Shown here one piece after another: positions 8,631-16,860 of a DNA stretch of 64,000 bases (within the stretch, counting starts at the first letter, position 1; each line of letters opens with the position of its first letter). This stretch comes from Bythopirellula goksoeyrii. Its GTDB lineage: Bacteria > Planctomycetota > Planctomycetia > Pirellulales > Lacipirellulaceae. The stretch spans positions 3,157,827-3,221,826 of the forward strand of contig NZ_CP042913.1 in NCBI RefSeq assembly GCF_008065115.1, read 5' to 3'. Under the pieces are notes generated by a model, which was not told the DNA's origin, did no database searches, and worked only from the letters and a program-made list of their open reading frames with translations. A program made the position numbers and the translations under genes.

Positions 8631-10964
8631 TTAGAGAGCGTCCGGGCCCTGTGTTAAATTGTGGTCACTGTCAGCCATTTGAACCACCAAGGGAGAATTC
8701 GTGTTCAGATGGACATCCCTCTGGGGAAATGCCACTGTGATGCCTTCCTCGGCAAATAGCTGGGCGACTTGATATCGGACGGCACTTTCAATTTGCCGAC
8801 GGTCCATCATAGTTCTCATTCGAATCCAGAAGTGGACCTCAAATTCCAATGAGTTGTCGCCAAAATTCTTGAATAACACAATCGGCGGAGGTTCCTTGGA
8901 CGCACGGCCCGTTCCGACAACCGCTCGTTTCAGTAGTTGAGCGACTTCAACTACTGGTGATCCGTAGGCGACTCCGACGGTCACATGTGTCCTCATCTTG
9001 TCACTAGACAGCGTAAAGTTGACCACGTTGTCTTGCAAAAACTTACTGTTGGGAACGATAATCTCCAAGTTATCCCCCGTCCGTATGCGGGTACTTCGGG
9101 CGCCAATATGCTCGACATTGCCATAAAGTTCACCAATCTGAATCAGGTCACCAATCTTGACCGGACGCTCGGCGTGAAGAATCAGTCCACTAATGAAATT
9201 ATTGACAATGTTCTGGCTGCCGAAGCCAATTCCCAGCGCAACGGCACCACCCAATACGGTAAATGCCGTCAGGGGCACCCTTACCACGTTAAGAGCTAAT
9301 AACGAGAACAGCACTAAGAGCAAGTAGAACGACAAGCTTTGCACAGTTGCTGCGCCGCTGGCATCGATGTCCATCCGGCCTAATAGATGCCTTCCCAGCC
9401 ATCGACTGATAATTCGAGCAAAGACAAATCCCACAAAGAAAAGCAGCAATGCCTTGACTACCTTCTCGACAGTAACTCTTCCGCTTTCGGAGGAGGTGAT
9501 TTCGGTATTCCAGATCCCTTCCACGGTTTCCCAGAACTCGGCAAGCTTTTGACGGGCGTTTTCTGTAAGGGAGTCAGAGGAGAGTTGCCGTTGCATTTTT
9601 GCGTTCAACTGGAGCGCCGACTGAATGCTATCCAGATTCAGTTCCTGCGATTGGATCATTCCCTGCAATGCAGTTGCTTGCTGGGCATACCAATTTGCTT
9701 CGGGCGAGTTCTCGGCAGCTTTGTCGAGTTTCACTTTGGTAGCGAGAAGTTGATTGCGAAAATCTTCCAGGTCACCCTTGGCGATGCGTTGTTCACTTCT
9801 CAACTGCGATAGTGCCTGCTCATTGTCATCTTCCCATTCAGAGAGAAGGCTTTTTGCTGGGCGCTGAGAGATTATTTGGTGCCGTCGCTTCCAGATCTCT
9901 TGAGAATCAACGAGTCGGTCGAGTGCGGTTTTTAAGATCTCCTCACGTTTATCGAGATTGCTACGGCCCAAATGGTAGGCATGCAATTCTTCTTGTAGCA
10001 TAGATTTGTCACCCGTAGAGGCGTCCAATTGCCGTTGGGTGCTCATCCACTGCTCTTCTAGATATTTGCGGCGAGTATCGTTGCCTTTCATTTCGGCTAA
10101 GGAATTCTTCAATTCATTTGCCTGCTCAGCCAACTTTGCCAGTTGTGCATTCAATTCGACCTGATCGAATCGTGCATTGTCGTTTAGGAGCTGAACCTTT
10201 TCTTCAAGTTGTTTGAGATGAAACGCTTGAGCCTCCCGTGAGAGGCGAACACTCATGAGTTCTGCTTCGCGTCGACGAACTGTGGCTTCCGCCACTTCAG
10301 CTGCAAGCGTGGCAACCGCGAGTTTTTGATTTAGCGGAATTCTCTTAGCATCTGCGTCGCTCTCATCCAAAGAGTCCTTGGCAGTTCGGCGAGTACTCTC
10401 AAGTTCTTTGAATTCATTGCGAGCATTCTCCAGCTCTTGGAGCGCTGCCTTTTCGCGATCTTTGAGTCGCTTTAGCCGATTCTTCGCCTCATCGAGTTGG
10501 TCGCGAGTTTCGTCCAAGAGAAGAAAGGAAGATGACTCTGATTCAGGCAGCCCTTGCAGCAGGAATTCGTCCAAATCGGAATGCATCTCGTCGCGCTTGG
10601 CGGCTGCTGATTCAGCGTCTGCTTCTGCCAAAGCAACTTGGCCAAGAGAAAGTTCTAATCGACCAAGCAATTCAACTTGCTGAAGGAGTGCGGACGCCGG
10701 CTCCTCATTGGCCTGCTTTGCTTTAGCAACCAACGATTCAGCACTTGCCAGACGCTTCTTAACTCCTTCGATCCACTCCGAAATAGGTCGAACCTGTTCT
10801 ACTTTCGGTGGATCAGTGTTTTCCAAGATCTCAGTTGGACCGGGAAGCTGCGCGGTCACAGTCTCTGGATGAAAAGTAGTTTCGATCCAGGTTAGAGCGA
10901 CGAGCAACAGCAGTAGGCGTCTGCCGGTGGATTGCTGAAACAGGTTCGTTGGATGAAATGTCAT
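8631..10964 (-). CDS. Large mechanosensitive channel of the MscS family (MscK/MscM-like)
   Basis: A 777-residue membrane protein. Residues 1-39 form a signal peptide, followed by a periplasmic region of about 450 residues that is almost all heptad-rich coiled coil (many Glu/Lys/Leu). Transmembrane helices begin near residue 510 (VVKALLLFFVGFVFARII), and the pore-lining MscS helix is FTVLGGAVALGIGFGSQNIV followed by ISGLILHAERPVKIGD, the hallmark of the family, then the beta domain and C-terminal vestibule. Such channels release solutes during hypo-osmotic shock. The long periplasmic coiled coil recalls MscK/YbiO-type proteins. It is followed closely by corA. Confidence 0.88.
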   Translation of the reverse strand: MTFHPTNLFQQSTGRRLLLLLVALTWIETTFHPETVTAQLPGPTEILENTDPPKVEQVRPISEWIEGVKKRLASAESLVAKAKQANEEPASALLQQVELLGRLELSLGQVALAEADAESAAAKRDEMHSDLDEFLLQGLPESESSSFLLLDETRDQLDEAKNRLKRLKDREKAALQELENARNEFKELESTRRTAKDSLDESDADAKRIPLNQKLAVATLAAEVAEATVRRREAELMSVRLSREAQAFHLKQLEEKVQLLNDNARFDQVELNAQLAKLAEQANELKNSLAEMKGNDTRRKYLEEQWMSTQRQLDASTGDKSMLQEELHAYHLGRSNLDKREEILKTALDRLVDSQEIWKRRHQIISQRPAKSLLSEWEDDNEQALSQLRSEQRIAKGDLEDFRNQLLATKVKLDKAAENSPEANWYAQQATALQGMIQSQELNLDSIQSALQLNAKMQRQLSSDSLTENARQKLAEFWETVEGIWNTEITSSESGRVTVEKVVKALLLFFVGFVFARIISRWLGRHLLGRMDIDASGAATVQSLSFYLLLVLFSLLALNVVRVPLTAFTVLGGAVALGIGFGSQNIVNNFISGLILHAERPVKIGDLIQIGELYGNVEHIGARSTRIRTGDNLEIIVPNSKFLQDNVVNFTLSSDKMRTHVTVGVAYGSPVVEVAQLLKRAVVGTGRASKEPPPIVLFKNFGDNSLEFEVHFWIRMRTMMDRRQIESAVRYQVAQLFAEEGITVAFPQRDVHLNTNSPLVVQMADSDHNLTQGPDAL

Positions 10965-11359
10965 TGAGAATTCGGTTTTTATTACCTAGCAAGGTGGTTG
11001 CTTTTCCGACAAGATAGGCCACCACTCTTATGGCTCAAACAGCAACTTTGCTGCATTGGGACGGCTTAGTCCTCTTGTCGATGTCCCCTCATGACCTAGT
11101 TCATCTACACAAAGTCTCTAAACCAGAGTAAGTCACGAGAAACAGCCAGGTTTGCTGATCTATGCGGTAGAGGGCAGATCATAGAGATCACATCGATAAT
11201 GCCATCGTTTTCCACAAAGAATGTCTCACAACGGCGGTTTCTATCGAGGGATTTGGCCTTCGGGAATTGCTAGCGGTCCAGTACAATCCGCCCCTCTTGG
11301 GTGCCGCCACAATGTGCATCCGCACCCTCATTCAGTGGCTCGCCCTGGCGCGATAGTTT
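10965..11359. other. Intergenic stretch between divergent genes
   Basis: About 400 bases separate the divergent MscS and zincin lipoprotein genes. No credible gene, RNA or strong hairpin was seen; promoters for both genes are presumably here. Confidence 0.5.
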
Positions 11360-12151
11360 ATGCGGCACAGCTCAATATTCTTGGGACTTATAACAGCCGG
11401 AGTTGCCCTAACCGGTTGCATGCTGGTGCGACCCGCTCAGCACTGGGAGCCTTTTCCTTACGAAACTTTTCACAGTCAATTGGTCATCCATAGCGATGCC
11501 CCGCTCTCAGGCAAACAACGCCTACTTGATGAATTGGCAGAGCAGCGCGGACTAATCAATTCCAAATTGAGTCTCGTCCCCACAGAGACTCCGATTCATG
11601 TATATCTCTATGGTGATGAATCTGATTACACGGCTTTCATGAATCTGCGCTTTCCAGAAATGGCATCACGAAGAGCAATTTTTGTCGGCACGGATCAGAA
11701 ACTTTCCGTCTATGCCTATTGGGGCGACCATGTAGCCGAGGACTTACGACACGAAGTCTCTCATGGCTATTTGCACGCCGCTGTTCCGACGCTGCCCTTG
11801 TGGCTTGATGAGGGATTGGCCGAGTACTTTGAAGTGGGGGAAGGTCGTCGAGGATACAACATAACTCACGTCCAGCTTCTCGCCGCTCAGGCACAATCTA
11901 ACAACTGGTTACCAGAACTGACGCGGCTCGAAGCACTCGACTCTGCCGCCGACATGACTCAGCAGGACTACGCTGAGTCCTGGGCCTGGGTACACTATTT
12001 GCTTGAGTCGGATGAACGGGCTGAAGTACTCACGAGCTATCTCCATGATCTCGCCGATGGGAATCCCACCGAGCCACTCAGCACGCGCATAGGTCGCCGA
12101 CTCATCGTGCCGCAGAGCGCATTGGCGGAGCATGTGCTAACATTGCGCTAG
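11360..12151 (+). CDS. DUF1570-like zincin lipoprotein
   Basis: A 263-residue protein with a lipoprotein signal: hydrophobic residues 6-19 and lipobox LTGC with Cys20. It carries a gluzincin active site, HEVSH at 131-135, with a downstream DEGLAEYFE (150-158) that supplies the third zinc ligand and is the hallmark of the peptidase MA-like/DUF1570 group. The region before it (IHVYLYGDESDYTAFM) matches the beta part of these domains. It is therefore likely a membrane-anchored metallopeptidase acting outside the inner membrane. The substrate is unknown. Tandem DUF1570 proteins are frequent in planctomycetes. It converges on a membrane protein gene 21 bases away. Confidence 0.75.
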   Translation: MRHSSIFLGLITAGVALTGCMLVRPAQHWEPFPYETFHSQLVIHSDAPLSGKQRLLDELAEQRGLINSKLSLVPTETPIHVYLYGDESDYTAFMNLRFPEMASRRAIFVGTDQKLSVYAYWGDHVAEDLRHEVSHGYLHAAVPTLPLWLDEGLAEYFEVGEGRRGYNITHVQLLAAQAQSNNWLPELTRLEALDSAADMTQQDYAESWAWVHYLLESDERAEVLTSYLHDLADGNPTEPLSTRIGRRLIVPQSALAEHVLTLR

Positions 12152-12172
12152 AGAGTGATACTAATCTTTTGC

Positions 12173-12994
12173 TCAACGTAGAGAGCGTTGGTTAAGGCCA
12201 TCAACTATGGGGGCATATAAGAACTCTACCAAGAACCAATTCTGTCCCAAAGCTTGAAAACGAAAAGGCTCATATCTACCTTCCAAGCCACTGTAATAGG
12301 CAAGAGGCTCAGTTTCCTGCGGCAACCTAGCCAATGTGGCTCCTTCGTTATTGCCTGTAAGTTGGAAATAGAGATCATTCTCAGTTCCACGTTCGATGGA
12401 GGAAACGTGGAGCGGATTGGATCTTTTTAACATCATCAGGGTGCGTGGCTTGCCAATAGGGTAAGCGTTGAACGGGCCGACATCTGGGAGAACTCCATCC
12501 TGGTTGGGCCAGTTCTTGAGCAGCGATTGGGCGACCTTTTCCATCGCAGGCAAGCTTGGAGCTACCCTCAGCGCTTGCGCGCGCCACGCGAGATCTGGCC
12601 ATGTTTCATAAAATGTCAGCCAGGCTGCCAGCGCAACCATGACTGCAAACCAAGATCGCAGTCTACGGTTGGAGTGCGCGCCGAAGAAAAGTGCTATGAC
12701 TATGCACCCTGCTGATACGAACCCAGCGATTATGGTCAAGTGTAGTAGCTGAATTCTAGAACTCAGATAATGAGTATGAGGTAGCTGAGTTATATCTAGG
12801 TTCGACGCTCCCTTGGGATCCACTAGGGCGAGCAGGCGAGCCGCTTGAGAAAACCTGCCATCCAGTCCAACCCAGATTATCAGCCCGACAAGTAGGGCAA
12901 GATTGAATATCCAATATGCCCACACCGCTTGTCGCGATAGCAATCCACTAGCCAAACGCTTGAGAGGGCCGGAAATGTTTATGTTGGTAGGCAT
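12173..12994 (-). CDS. Membrane protein of unknown function
   Basis: A 273-residue protein that I do not recognise. Three hydrophobic helices occupy the first half (near residues 27-44, 84-105 and 115-130), followed by a soluble C-terminal half rich in aromatic residues with AYPIGKPRTLMMLKRS and NWFLVEFLYAP. An in-frame ATG at 13018 exists but lies inside a 60-base palindromic repeat, so the ATG at 12994 is the more likely start. The protein has no catalytic signature that I can name. It stands alone on the minus strand. Confidence 0.6.
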   Translation of the reverse strand: MPTNINISGPLKRLASGLLSRQAVWAYWIFNLALLVGLIIWVGLDGRFSQAARLLALVDPKGASNLDITQLPHTHYLSSRIQLLHLTIIAGFVSAGCIVIALFFGAHSNRRLRSWFAVMVALAAWLTFYETWPDLAWRAQALRVAPSLPAMEKVAQSLLKNWPNQDGVLPDVGPFNAYPIGKPRTLMMLKRSNPLHVSSIERGTENDLYFQLTGNNEGATLARLPQETEPLAYYSGLEGRYEPFRFQALGQNWFLVEFLYAPIVDGLNQRSLR

Positions 12995-13012
12995 GGCATG
13001 CCGAGCGGAAAT

Positions 13013-13072
13013 TGTCATCCCGAGGTACTCCGAGGGATCTGGCCAGATTTCTCGGAGTACCTCGAAATGACA
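13013..13072. repeat. 60-base palindromic hairpin repeat
   Basis: Two 30-base arms, 13013-13042 and 13043-13072, are reverse complements with no loop spacer. The arms differ at only four places, and each difference keeps pairing in RNA by a G-U wobble. The arm starts TGTCATCCCGAGGTACTCCG. Hairpins of the type 'TGTCATCC.GAG' are dispersed in many bacterial genomes, so this is probably one copy of a REP-like family. Confidence 0.75.
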
Positions 13073-13121
13073 GTAAGGAGTATCTTTTCAACGGCGTTGC
13101 GTCCAGCAATAATCGAGTTCT

Positions 13122-13391
13122 ATGGCCACTGTCCATTTTACCAGTCACTTGCAGGCGTTCGTCAACAGCGAACCGGTCGTTGTCGCGGCAAAGGATGTAG
13201 CCATGGCACTCGAAAATGCCTTTGAGGGTAGAGAACAGCTGCGAAGCTATGTGATGGACGAGCATGGACGCCTGCGGAGGCATATCATGCTTTTCGTCGA
13301 TGGTAAGATGGTCGAAGATCGCGTGAATTTGACTGATCCTGTAACGGAAGCATCTGAAGTGTATGTAATGCAGGCGCTTTCCGGGGGATGA
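13122..13391 (+). CDS. MoaD/ThiS-family small carrier protein
   Basis: An 89-residue protein with the beta-grasp layout of sulfur carriers and a C-terminal Gly-Gly (ALSGG). MoaD and ThiS are adenylated at this tail and then carry sulfur as thiocarboxylate. The core has a hydrophobic pattern like MoaD, including ALENAFEGREQLRSYVMDEHG, IMLFVDGK and EASEVYVMQALSGG. No moeB, moaE or thiG is nearby. Instead the next gene, 75 bases downstream on the same strand, encodes a BNR-propeller protein, a pairing I recall from other genomes but cannot check here. Its cargo and partner are unknown; it could serve sulfur transfer or act as a protein tag. Confidence 0.75.
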   Translation: MATVHFTSHLQAFVNSEPVVVAAKDVAMALENAFEGREQLRSYVMDEHGRLRRHIMLFVDGKMVEDRVNLTDPVTEASEVYVMQALSGG

Positions 13392-13466
13392 GGGAAAAAT
13401 GCGAAATGTGGAGTGTGGATTGCGGAATGTTTTGATCGACCAAACTTGAGGCGATAGATATATCTG

Positions 13467-14585
13467 ATGACTGGCACGATTCACGTTTCTACCCGGAAGG
13501 GGTTGTTTACGCTTGGGCGTTCGTCGACAGGGCAGTGGGAAACTGTCAATGTGTCGTTTCTTGGTTCTCCGCTGAGCATGTCACTGGCTGATCCTCGGGA
13601 TGGGAATTGGTATGCCGCGCTGAACCTGGGACACTTTGGTGCGCATCTGCATCGCAGCAGTGATCGAGGTGTTACGTGGACTGAGGTGGCTGCGCCGGTG
13701 TTTCCTGAGGGTGCGACGCTACCCGAGCGGATGGCAAGCGAGTCCGAGACGCCGAAAATGAAGCCGGCAGCGCTCTCAGAAATCTGGGCTTTGGAAGCTG
13801 CCAACACGGGGGACGGAACCTTATGGTGTGGCACGATTCCGGGGGGATTGTTTCGCAGCGACGACGCCGGTGATAGTTGGCAGTTGGTCGAGGGGCTGTG
13901 GAATCGCGAAGAGCGGATGAGTTGGTTCGGTGGCGGCAAAGACGATCCGGGGATTCATTCGATTGAGGTCGATCCGAACGATCCGCAGCATGTGCTGGTG
14001 GCGATTTCCTGCGGCGGTGTTTGGAGAACGCGAGATGGTGGCTCGACTTGGGAATGCTGCAGCAATGGACTTCGTGCCGAGTACATGCCCCCCGATCAGG
14101 CGTACGACCCGAACGCGCAAGACCCCCATCGTATGGTCGCCTGTCCAAGCGATTTCGATCATCTGTGGATCCAGCACCACAACGGCATCTTTCACTCAAC
14201 TGACAACAGCCAGAATTGGGAAGAAATTACCGATGTAGAACCCGCCGTTTTCGGCTTTGCGGTTGCTGTGCATCCTCATGAGCCAGGTACGGCGTGGTTC
14301 GTGCCCGGTGTGAAGGACGAAATGCGCGTACCGAAAGATGCAAATTTCGTTGTTACCAAAACCACCGATGGAGGGAAGAACTTCCGCCAGATTTCAGAGG
14401 GACTTCCTACCGAGGACGCTTACGATATTGTCCTACGTCATGCACTTGATATCGATCAAACGGGCAACCTGCTCGCCATGGGGAGTACGACGGGCAACGT
14501 TTGGGTATCGGAAGACAGCGGCGAGTCGTGGCAGGCCGTTTCTACCCACTTGCCGCCAGTGTACGCCGTTCGGTTTGTTGAGTGA
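13467..14585 (+). CDS. BNR/sialidase-type beta-propeller protein
   Basis: A 372-residue protein with repeated Asp-box motifs (SxDxGxTW): SSDRGVTW near residue 58, SDDAGDSW, TRDGGSTW, STDNSQNW, TTDGGKNF and SEDSGESW near the end. These define a BNR/VPS10-like propeller of about six blades. There is no signal peptide, which suggests it stays in the cytoplasm, unlike secreted sialidases, and the catalytic residues of true sialidases (arginine triad, FRIP) were not seen. I therefore call it a propeller of unknown activity. It follows the MoaD/ThiS-like gene and is probably in the same operon. Confidence 0.75.
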   Translation: MTGTIHVSTRKGLFTLGRSSTGQWETVNVSFLGSPLSMSLADPRDGNWYAALNLGHFGAHLHRSSDRGVTWTEVAAPVFPEGATLPERMASESETPKMKPAALSEIWALEAANTGDGTLWCGTIPGGLFRSDDAGDSWQLVEGLWNREERMSWFGGGKDDPGIHSIEVDPNDPQHVLVAISCGGVWRTRDGGSTWECCSNGLRAEYMPPDQAYDPNAQDPHRMVACPSDFDHLWIQHHNGIFHSTDNSQNWEEITDVEPAVFGFAVAVHPHEPGTAWFVPGVKDEMRVPKDANFVVTKTTDGGKNFRQISEGLPTEDAYDIVLRHALDIDQTGNLLAMGSTTGNVWVSEDSGESWQAVSTHLPPVYAVRFVE

Positions 14586-14595
14586 GGCGCCCGGT

Positions 14596-15234
14596 TCACT
14601 CTTCACTTCGTTCTACAAGTTCAGCAAACCGACGCCCGTAATCTGGATGGACAGCGGCCAGATGCGCAGCGATTTCCTCAACAGAGTCCGGATTTTCGCG
14701 GATCAACTCCACCACATCGGCTTCGTCGCGTAGGCGACCGGCGGCAAGTTTAAGTTCGATTAGTGCCGGCAATGAAATGTATGTAAGCATTCCCGGAGTT
14801 GCTCCCATGACCTGAGGATGAGAAATCGTGGTGGGGGCGGGGTGCTTGGCGGTGCCGGGGCGTCCTCCTTCGGGGAGAATATCGACTTCGATACCTGTTT
14901 CTCGATGGAGCAGTTTCGGCCAATTCCCGGTGGGTGTATTGAGTACATCGAATCCGCTGACCGCTGCCGTATGTAGAAAGTCATCAATGCGATTGCTCGG
15001 CAGAGCAATATCAATATCTTGCGTCACGCGACCAAGATAGCCGTGACGCCATACGGCCCATCCTCCTCCGACGACTGCTTCACACTGGCAGGCAATGAGG
15101 GCCTGATCGAGGGCCTTTACAACCCGACCGTATCGGCCAGGCAGATCTTGGGGCTCAAACATGTTTTGCCTCCCGACTAACAAGGCGTCGGCTATTTGCA
15201 GTTGTTCGGCAAGTAATTCGGTTGACAGGGGCAT
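14596..15234 (-). CDS. Nucleotidyltransferase-like protein
   Basis: A 212-residue protein with a minimal nucleotidyltransferase fold: GGWAVWRHGYLGRVTQDIDIAL (about 57-78) gives the GG...DxD pattern of AbiEii-type or DUF6036-type nucleotidyltransferases, and VDILPEGG supplies a third acidic residue. The C-terminal half is helical and ends with DEADVVELI, common in such proteins. AbiEii-type proteins can be toxins, but no antitoxin gene is adjacent; the next minus-strand gene encodes a secretion F protein. The start at 15234 is the longest; a later ATG at 15162 (MFEPQDLPGR) is possible. The function is not assigned. Confidence 0.65.
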   Translation of the reverse strand: MPLSTELLAEQLQIADALLVGRQNMFEPQDLPGRYGRVVKALDQALIACQCEAVVGGGWAVWRHGYLGRVTQDIDIALPSNRIDDFLHTAAVSGFDVLNTPTGNWPKLLHRETGIEVDILPEGGRPGTAKHPAPTTISHPQVMGATPGMLTYISLPALIELKLAAGRLRDEADVVELIRENPDSVEEIAAHLAAVHPDYGRRFAELVERSEE

Positions 15235-15284
15235 CGTGTGAAGTGTCCGCTCTTAATAAAGTTGATTCGTCTACTTCAATTTTA

Positions 15285-16334
15285 CTATATAGGCTGCGAC
15301 GCATCGTTGATCACACCCACATAAAACGAAAATAACCGAAAAATCATCACTATGATGAACACAGCCACGAGTGCCCAAATGACGTAGCCGGCGAATTGGG
15401 CTAAGAGGGCTATTGCCGAACCGGAGCGTTCCTCATATTCGGCGGCTTGCCGTTGCATGGTTTCTACTAAGCGGCCACTTTCTTCTCCGACGGCAATATT
15501 GTCGAGCAGTTCGCTGGGGAATACGCCGGTGGATGCAAGAGAATGTGTAATGCTTTGCCCCTGCTCAATGCGGTGCACGATTTCCTGGCTATGTTCGCTA
15601 TAGTAGTCATTGCCCGTGGCACGGAGTGCCAGCGGCAAAGCTTTGCGAAGGTCCATCGGCGTATCTAGCACTAACTGCAAAGCCCAGGTGAACTTTGCCA
15701 GAGCAAGCGTCTTGAAGGCATCCCCGAGTACAGGAACTTGCAGTGCGAGTCTCTGCAGCTTTCGTGCCCAGCTCGCCCCGCGGAGGACGGATTGAACTAT
15801 CAGCAAAATCACAATGGCGATGAAAAGCAAAATGATCAAGTATTTGATCAAGCCCGGCGTGCCAATCAGCCCAAATCCGAGGATGTCGATGCGGGAACCT
15901 CCCGAGGTGGAATTGCCCGGTAAAATGCCCATGACATAAATTAAGATTCCGATCGTCAGCAGGGCAATTCCCAATTGAAAGAATGGCCAGACGAGGCGTT
16001 GCCAAAACGCCCGGCGAGCTGTCAGAACGCGTTCGTAGTGCTGGCCAAGCCGTTTATAGAGTTCGCCGAGGCGGCCGCTGACTTCGCCCACTTCGATCAT
16101 CTTGCGAAACATCGGTGGGAAGAAATCGCCTGTCTTTTGGATCGCTTCAGTAACCGAGTTGCCCAGGGCCAATTCATTGCGAATTGTCTCAGCGATCTGG
16201 CGTTGGGCGGCAGAGCCCCGTCTTGCTTCGTCGGTCCAGATTTTGCGGTCTTGAATGCCCGCGTTGGTCGCTGTCGCCAAGCGGTGACAGAGTTGGACAA
16301 GGGGCTTCAGGGAGATGCGTTTTGAGAAGAACAT
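15285..16334 (-). CDS. Type II secretion/type IV pilus F-like inner membrane protein
   Basis: A 349-residue protein with two T2SF domains, each followed by hydrophobic helices. The first spans residues 10-130 (LATATNAGI ... PPMFRKMIEVGEVSGRL) and the second about 205-345 (LALAKFTWALQLVLDTPM ... PSELLDNIAVGEESGRL). The GE.SGRL signature after each domain is diagnostic. Such proteins (GspF/PilC) form the inner-membrane platform for pseudopilus assembly. It is slightly shorter than the usual 400 residues because the N-terminal extension is short. No gspE or pilin gene is adjacent. The next upstream region contains a short inverted repeat. Confidence 0.82.
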   Translation of the reverse strand: MFFSKRISLKPLVQLCHRLATATNAGIQDRKIWTDEARRGSAAQRQIAETIRNELALGNSVTEAIQKTGDFFPPMFRKMIEVGEVSGRLGELYKRLGQHYERVLTARRAFWQRLVWPFFQLGIALLTIGILIYVMGILPGNSTSGGSRIDILGFGLIGTPGLIKYLIILLFIAIVILLIVQSVLRGASWARKLQRLALQVPVLGDAFKTLALAKFTWALQLVLDTPMDLRKALPLALRATGNDYYSEHSQEIVHRIEQGQSITHSLASTGVFPSELLDNIAVGEESGRLVETMQRQAAEYEERSGSAIALLAQFAGYVIWALVAVFIIVMIFRLFSFYVGVINDASQPI

Positions 16335-16340
16335 AAAAAT

Positions 16341-16418
16341 GGTGGTTGGTCAGTGGTCCTTTGTCGGTCGTAGAAGACTCAATACTCACACCACTGACAA
16401 CGGACCAATGGCAACTGA
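16341..16418. repeat. Inverted-repeat intergenic element
   Basis: The gap between the T2SF gene and the cytosine deaminase gene holds a degenerate inverted repeat. TGGTCCTTTGTCGGT at 16354-16368 pairs with ACTGACAACGGACCA at 16393-16407, with two mismatches of 15. The text around it (GGTCAGTGGTCC / CCACTGACAACGG) looks like a dispersed family made of short permuted CAGTGGTCCGTTG words. Confidence 0.5.
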
Positions 16419-16856
16419 CTACTTCCCAATGTCTTCGTTCCAGAGTTCCGGGTGGGCGGCGATGAACTGCTTCATCAATTCTACGCACGTTGGGTCATCA
16501 ACGAGAGTCAATTCCACGCCCCGAGAGCGGACGTATTCTTCAGGCCCTTGAAATGTGCGGTTTTCGCCGATTACGATTCGGGGAATGCCATACAACAGGG
16601 CCGTGCCACTGCACATATCACAGGGAGACAGTGTAGAATAGAGCGTACTCTGTCGATAGTCATTAGCTGTGAGCCGCCCAGCGTTCTCCAAGCAATCCAT
16701 CTCAGCGTGAAGAATCGCGCTTCCCTTTTGTACGCGACGGTTGTGCCCTCGGCCAATTATCTTGTCTCCAAGTACCAATACTGAGCCGATAGGGATGCCA
16801 CCCTCAGCCAGTCCTGCACGGGCTTCTTCAATGGCTGCCTGGAGAAAAGGGTCCAT
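16419..16856 (-). CDS. Cytosine deaminase, yeast Fcy1-like
   Basis: A 145-residue member of the CDA zinc-hydrolase fold. Zinc ligands are His50 and Cys79/Cys82 with Glu52 as proton shuttle, in ILHAEMDCLENAGRL and TLSPCDMCSG. The neighbouring segments YGIPRIVIGEN, the RGVEL ... VDD run and the MKQFI ... WNEDIG tail closely follow the fungal cytosine deaminase Fcy1 from memory, unlike CodA, which has an amidohydrolase fold. It is predicted to turn cytosine into uracil and ammonia. The gene begins 4 bases after the adenine deaminase stop, so the two are cotranscribed in a base-deaminating operon. Guanine deaminase or TadA-like activity is less likely given the Fcy1-like C-terminus. Confidence 0.8.
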   Translation of the reverse strand: MDPFLQAAIEEARAGLAEGGIPIGSVLVLGDKIIGRGHNRRVQKGSAILHAEMDCLENAGRLTANDYRQSTLYSTLSPCDMCSGTALLYGIPRIVIGENRTFQGPEEYVRSRGVELTLVDDPTCVELMKQFIAAHPELWNEDIGK

Positions 16857-16860
16857 TTTG

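Noticed and set aside
14596-16334. Nucleotidyltransferase-like protein as part of an abortive-infection pair
   Set aside because: No AbiEi-like antitoxin gene adjoins it; the next gene is a secretion F protein.
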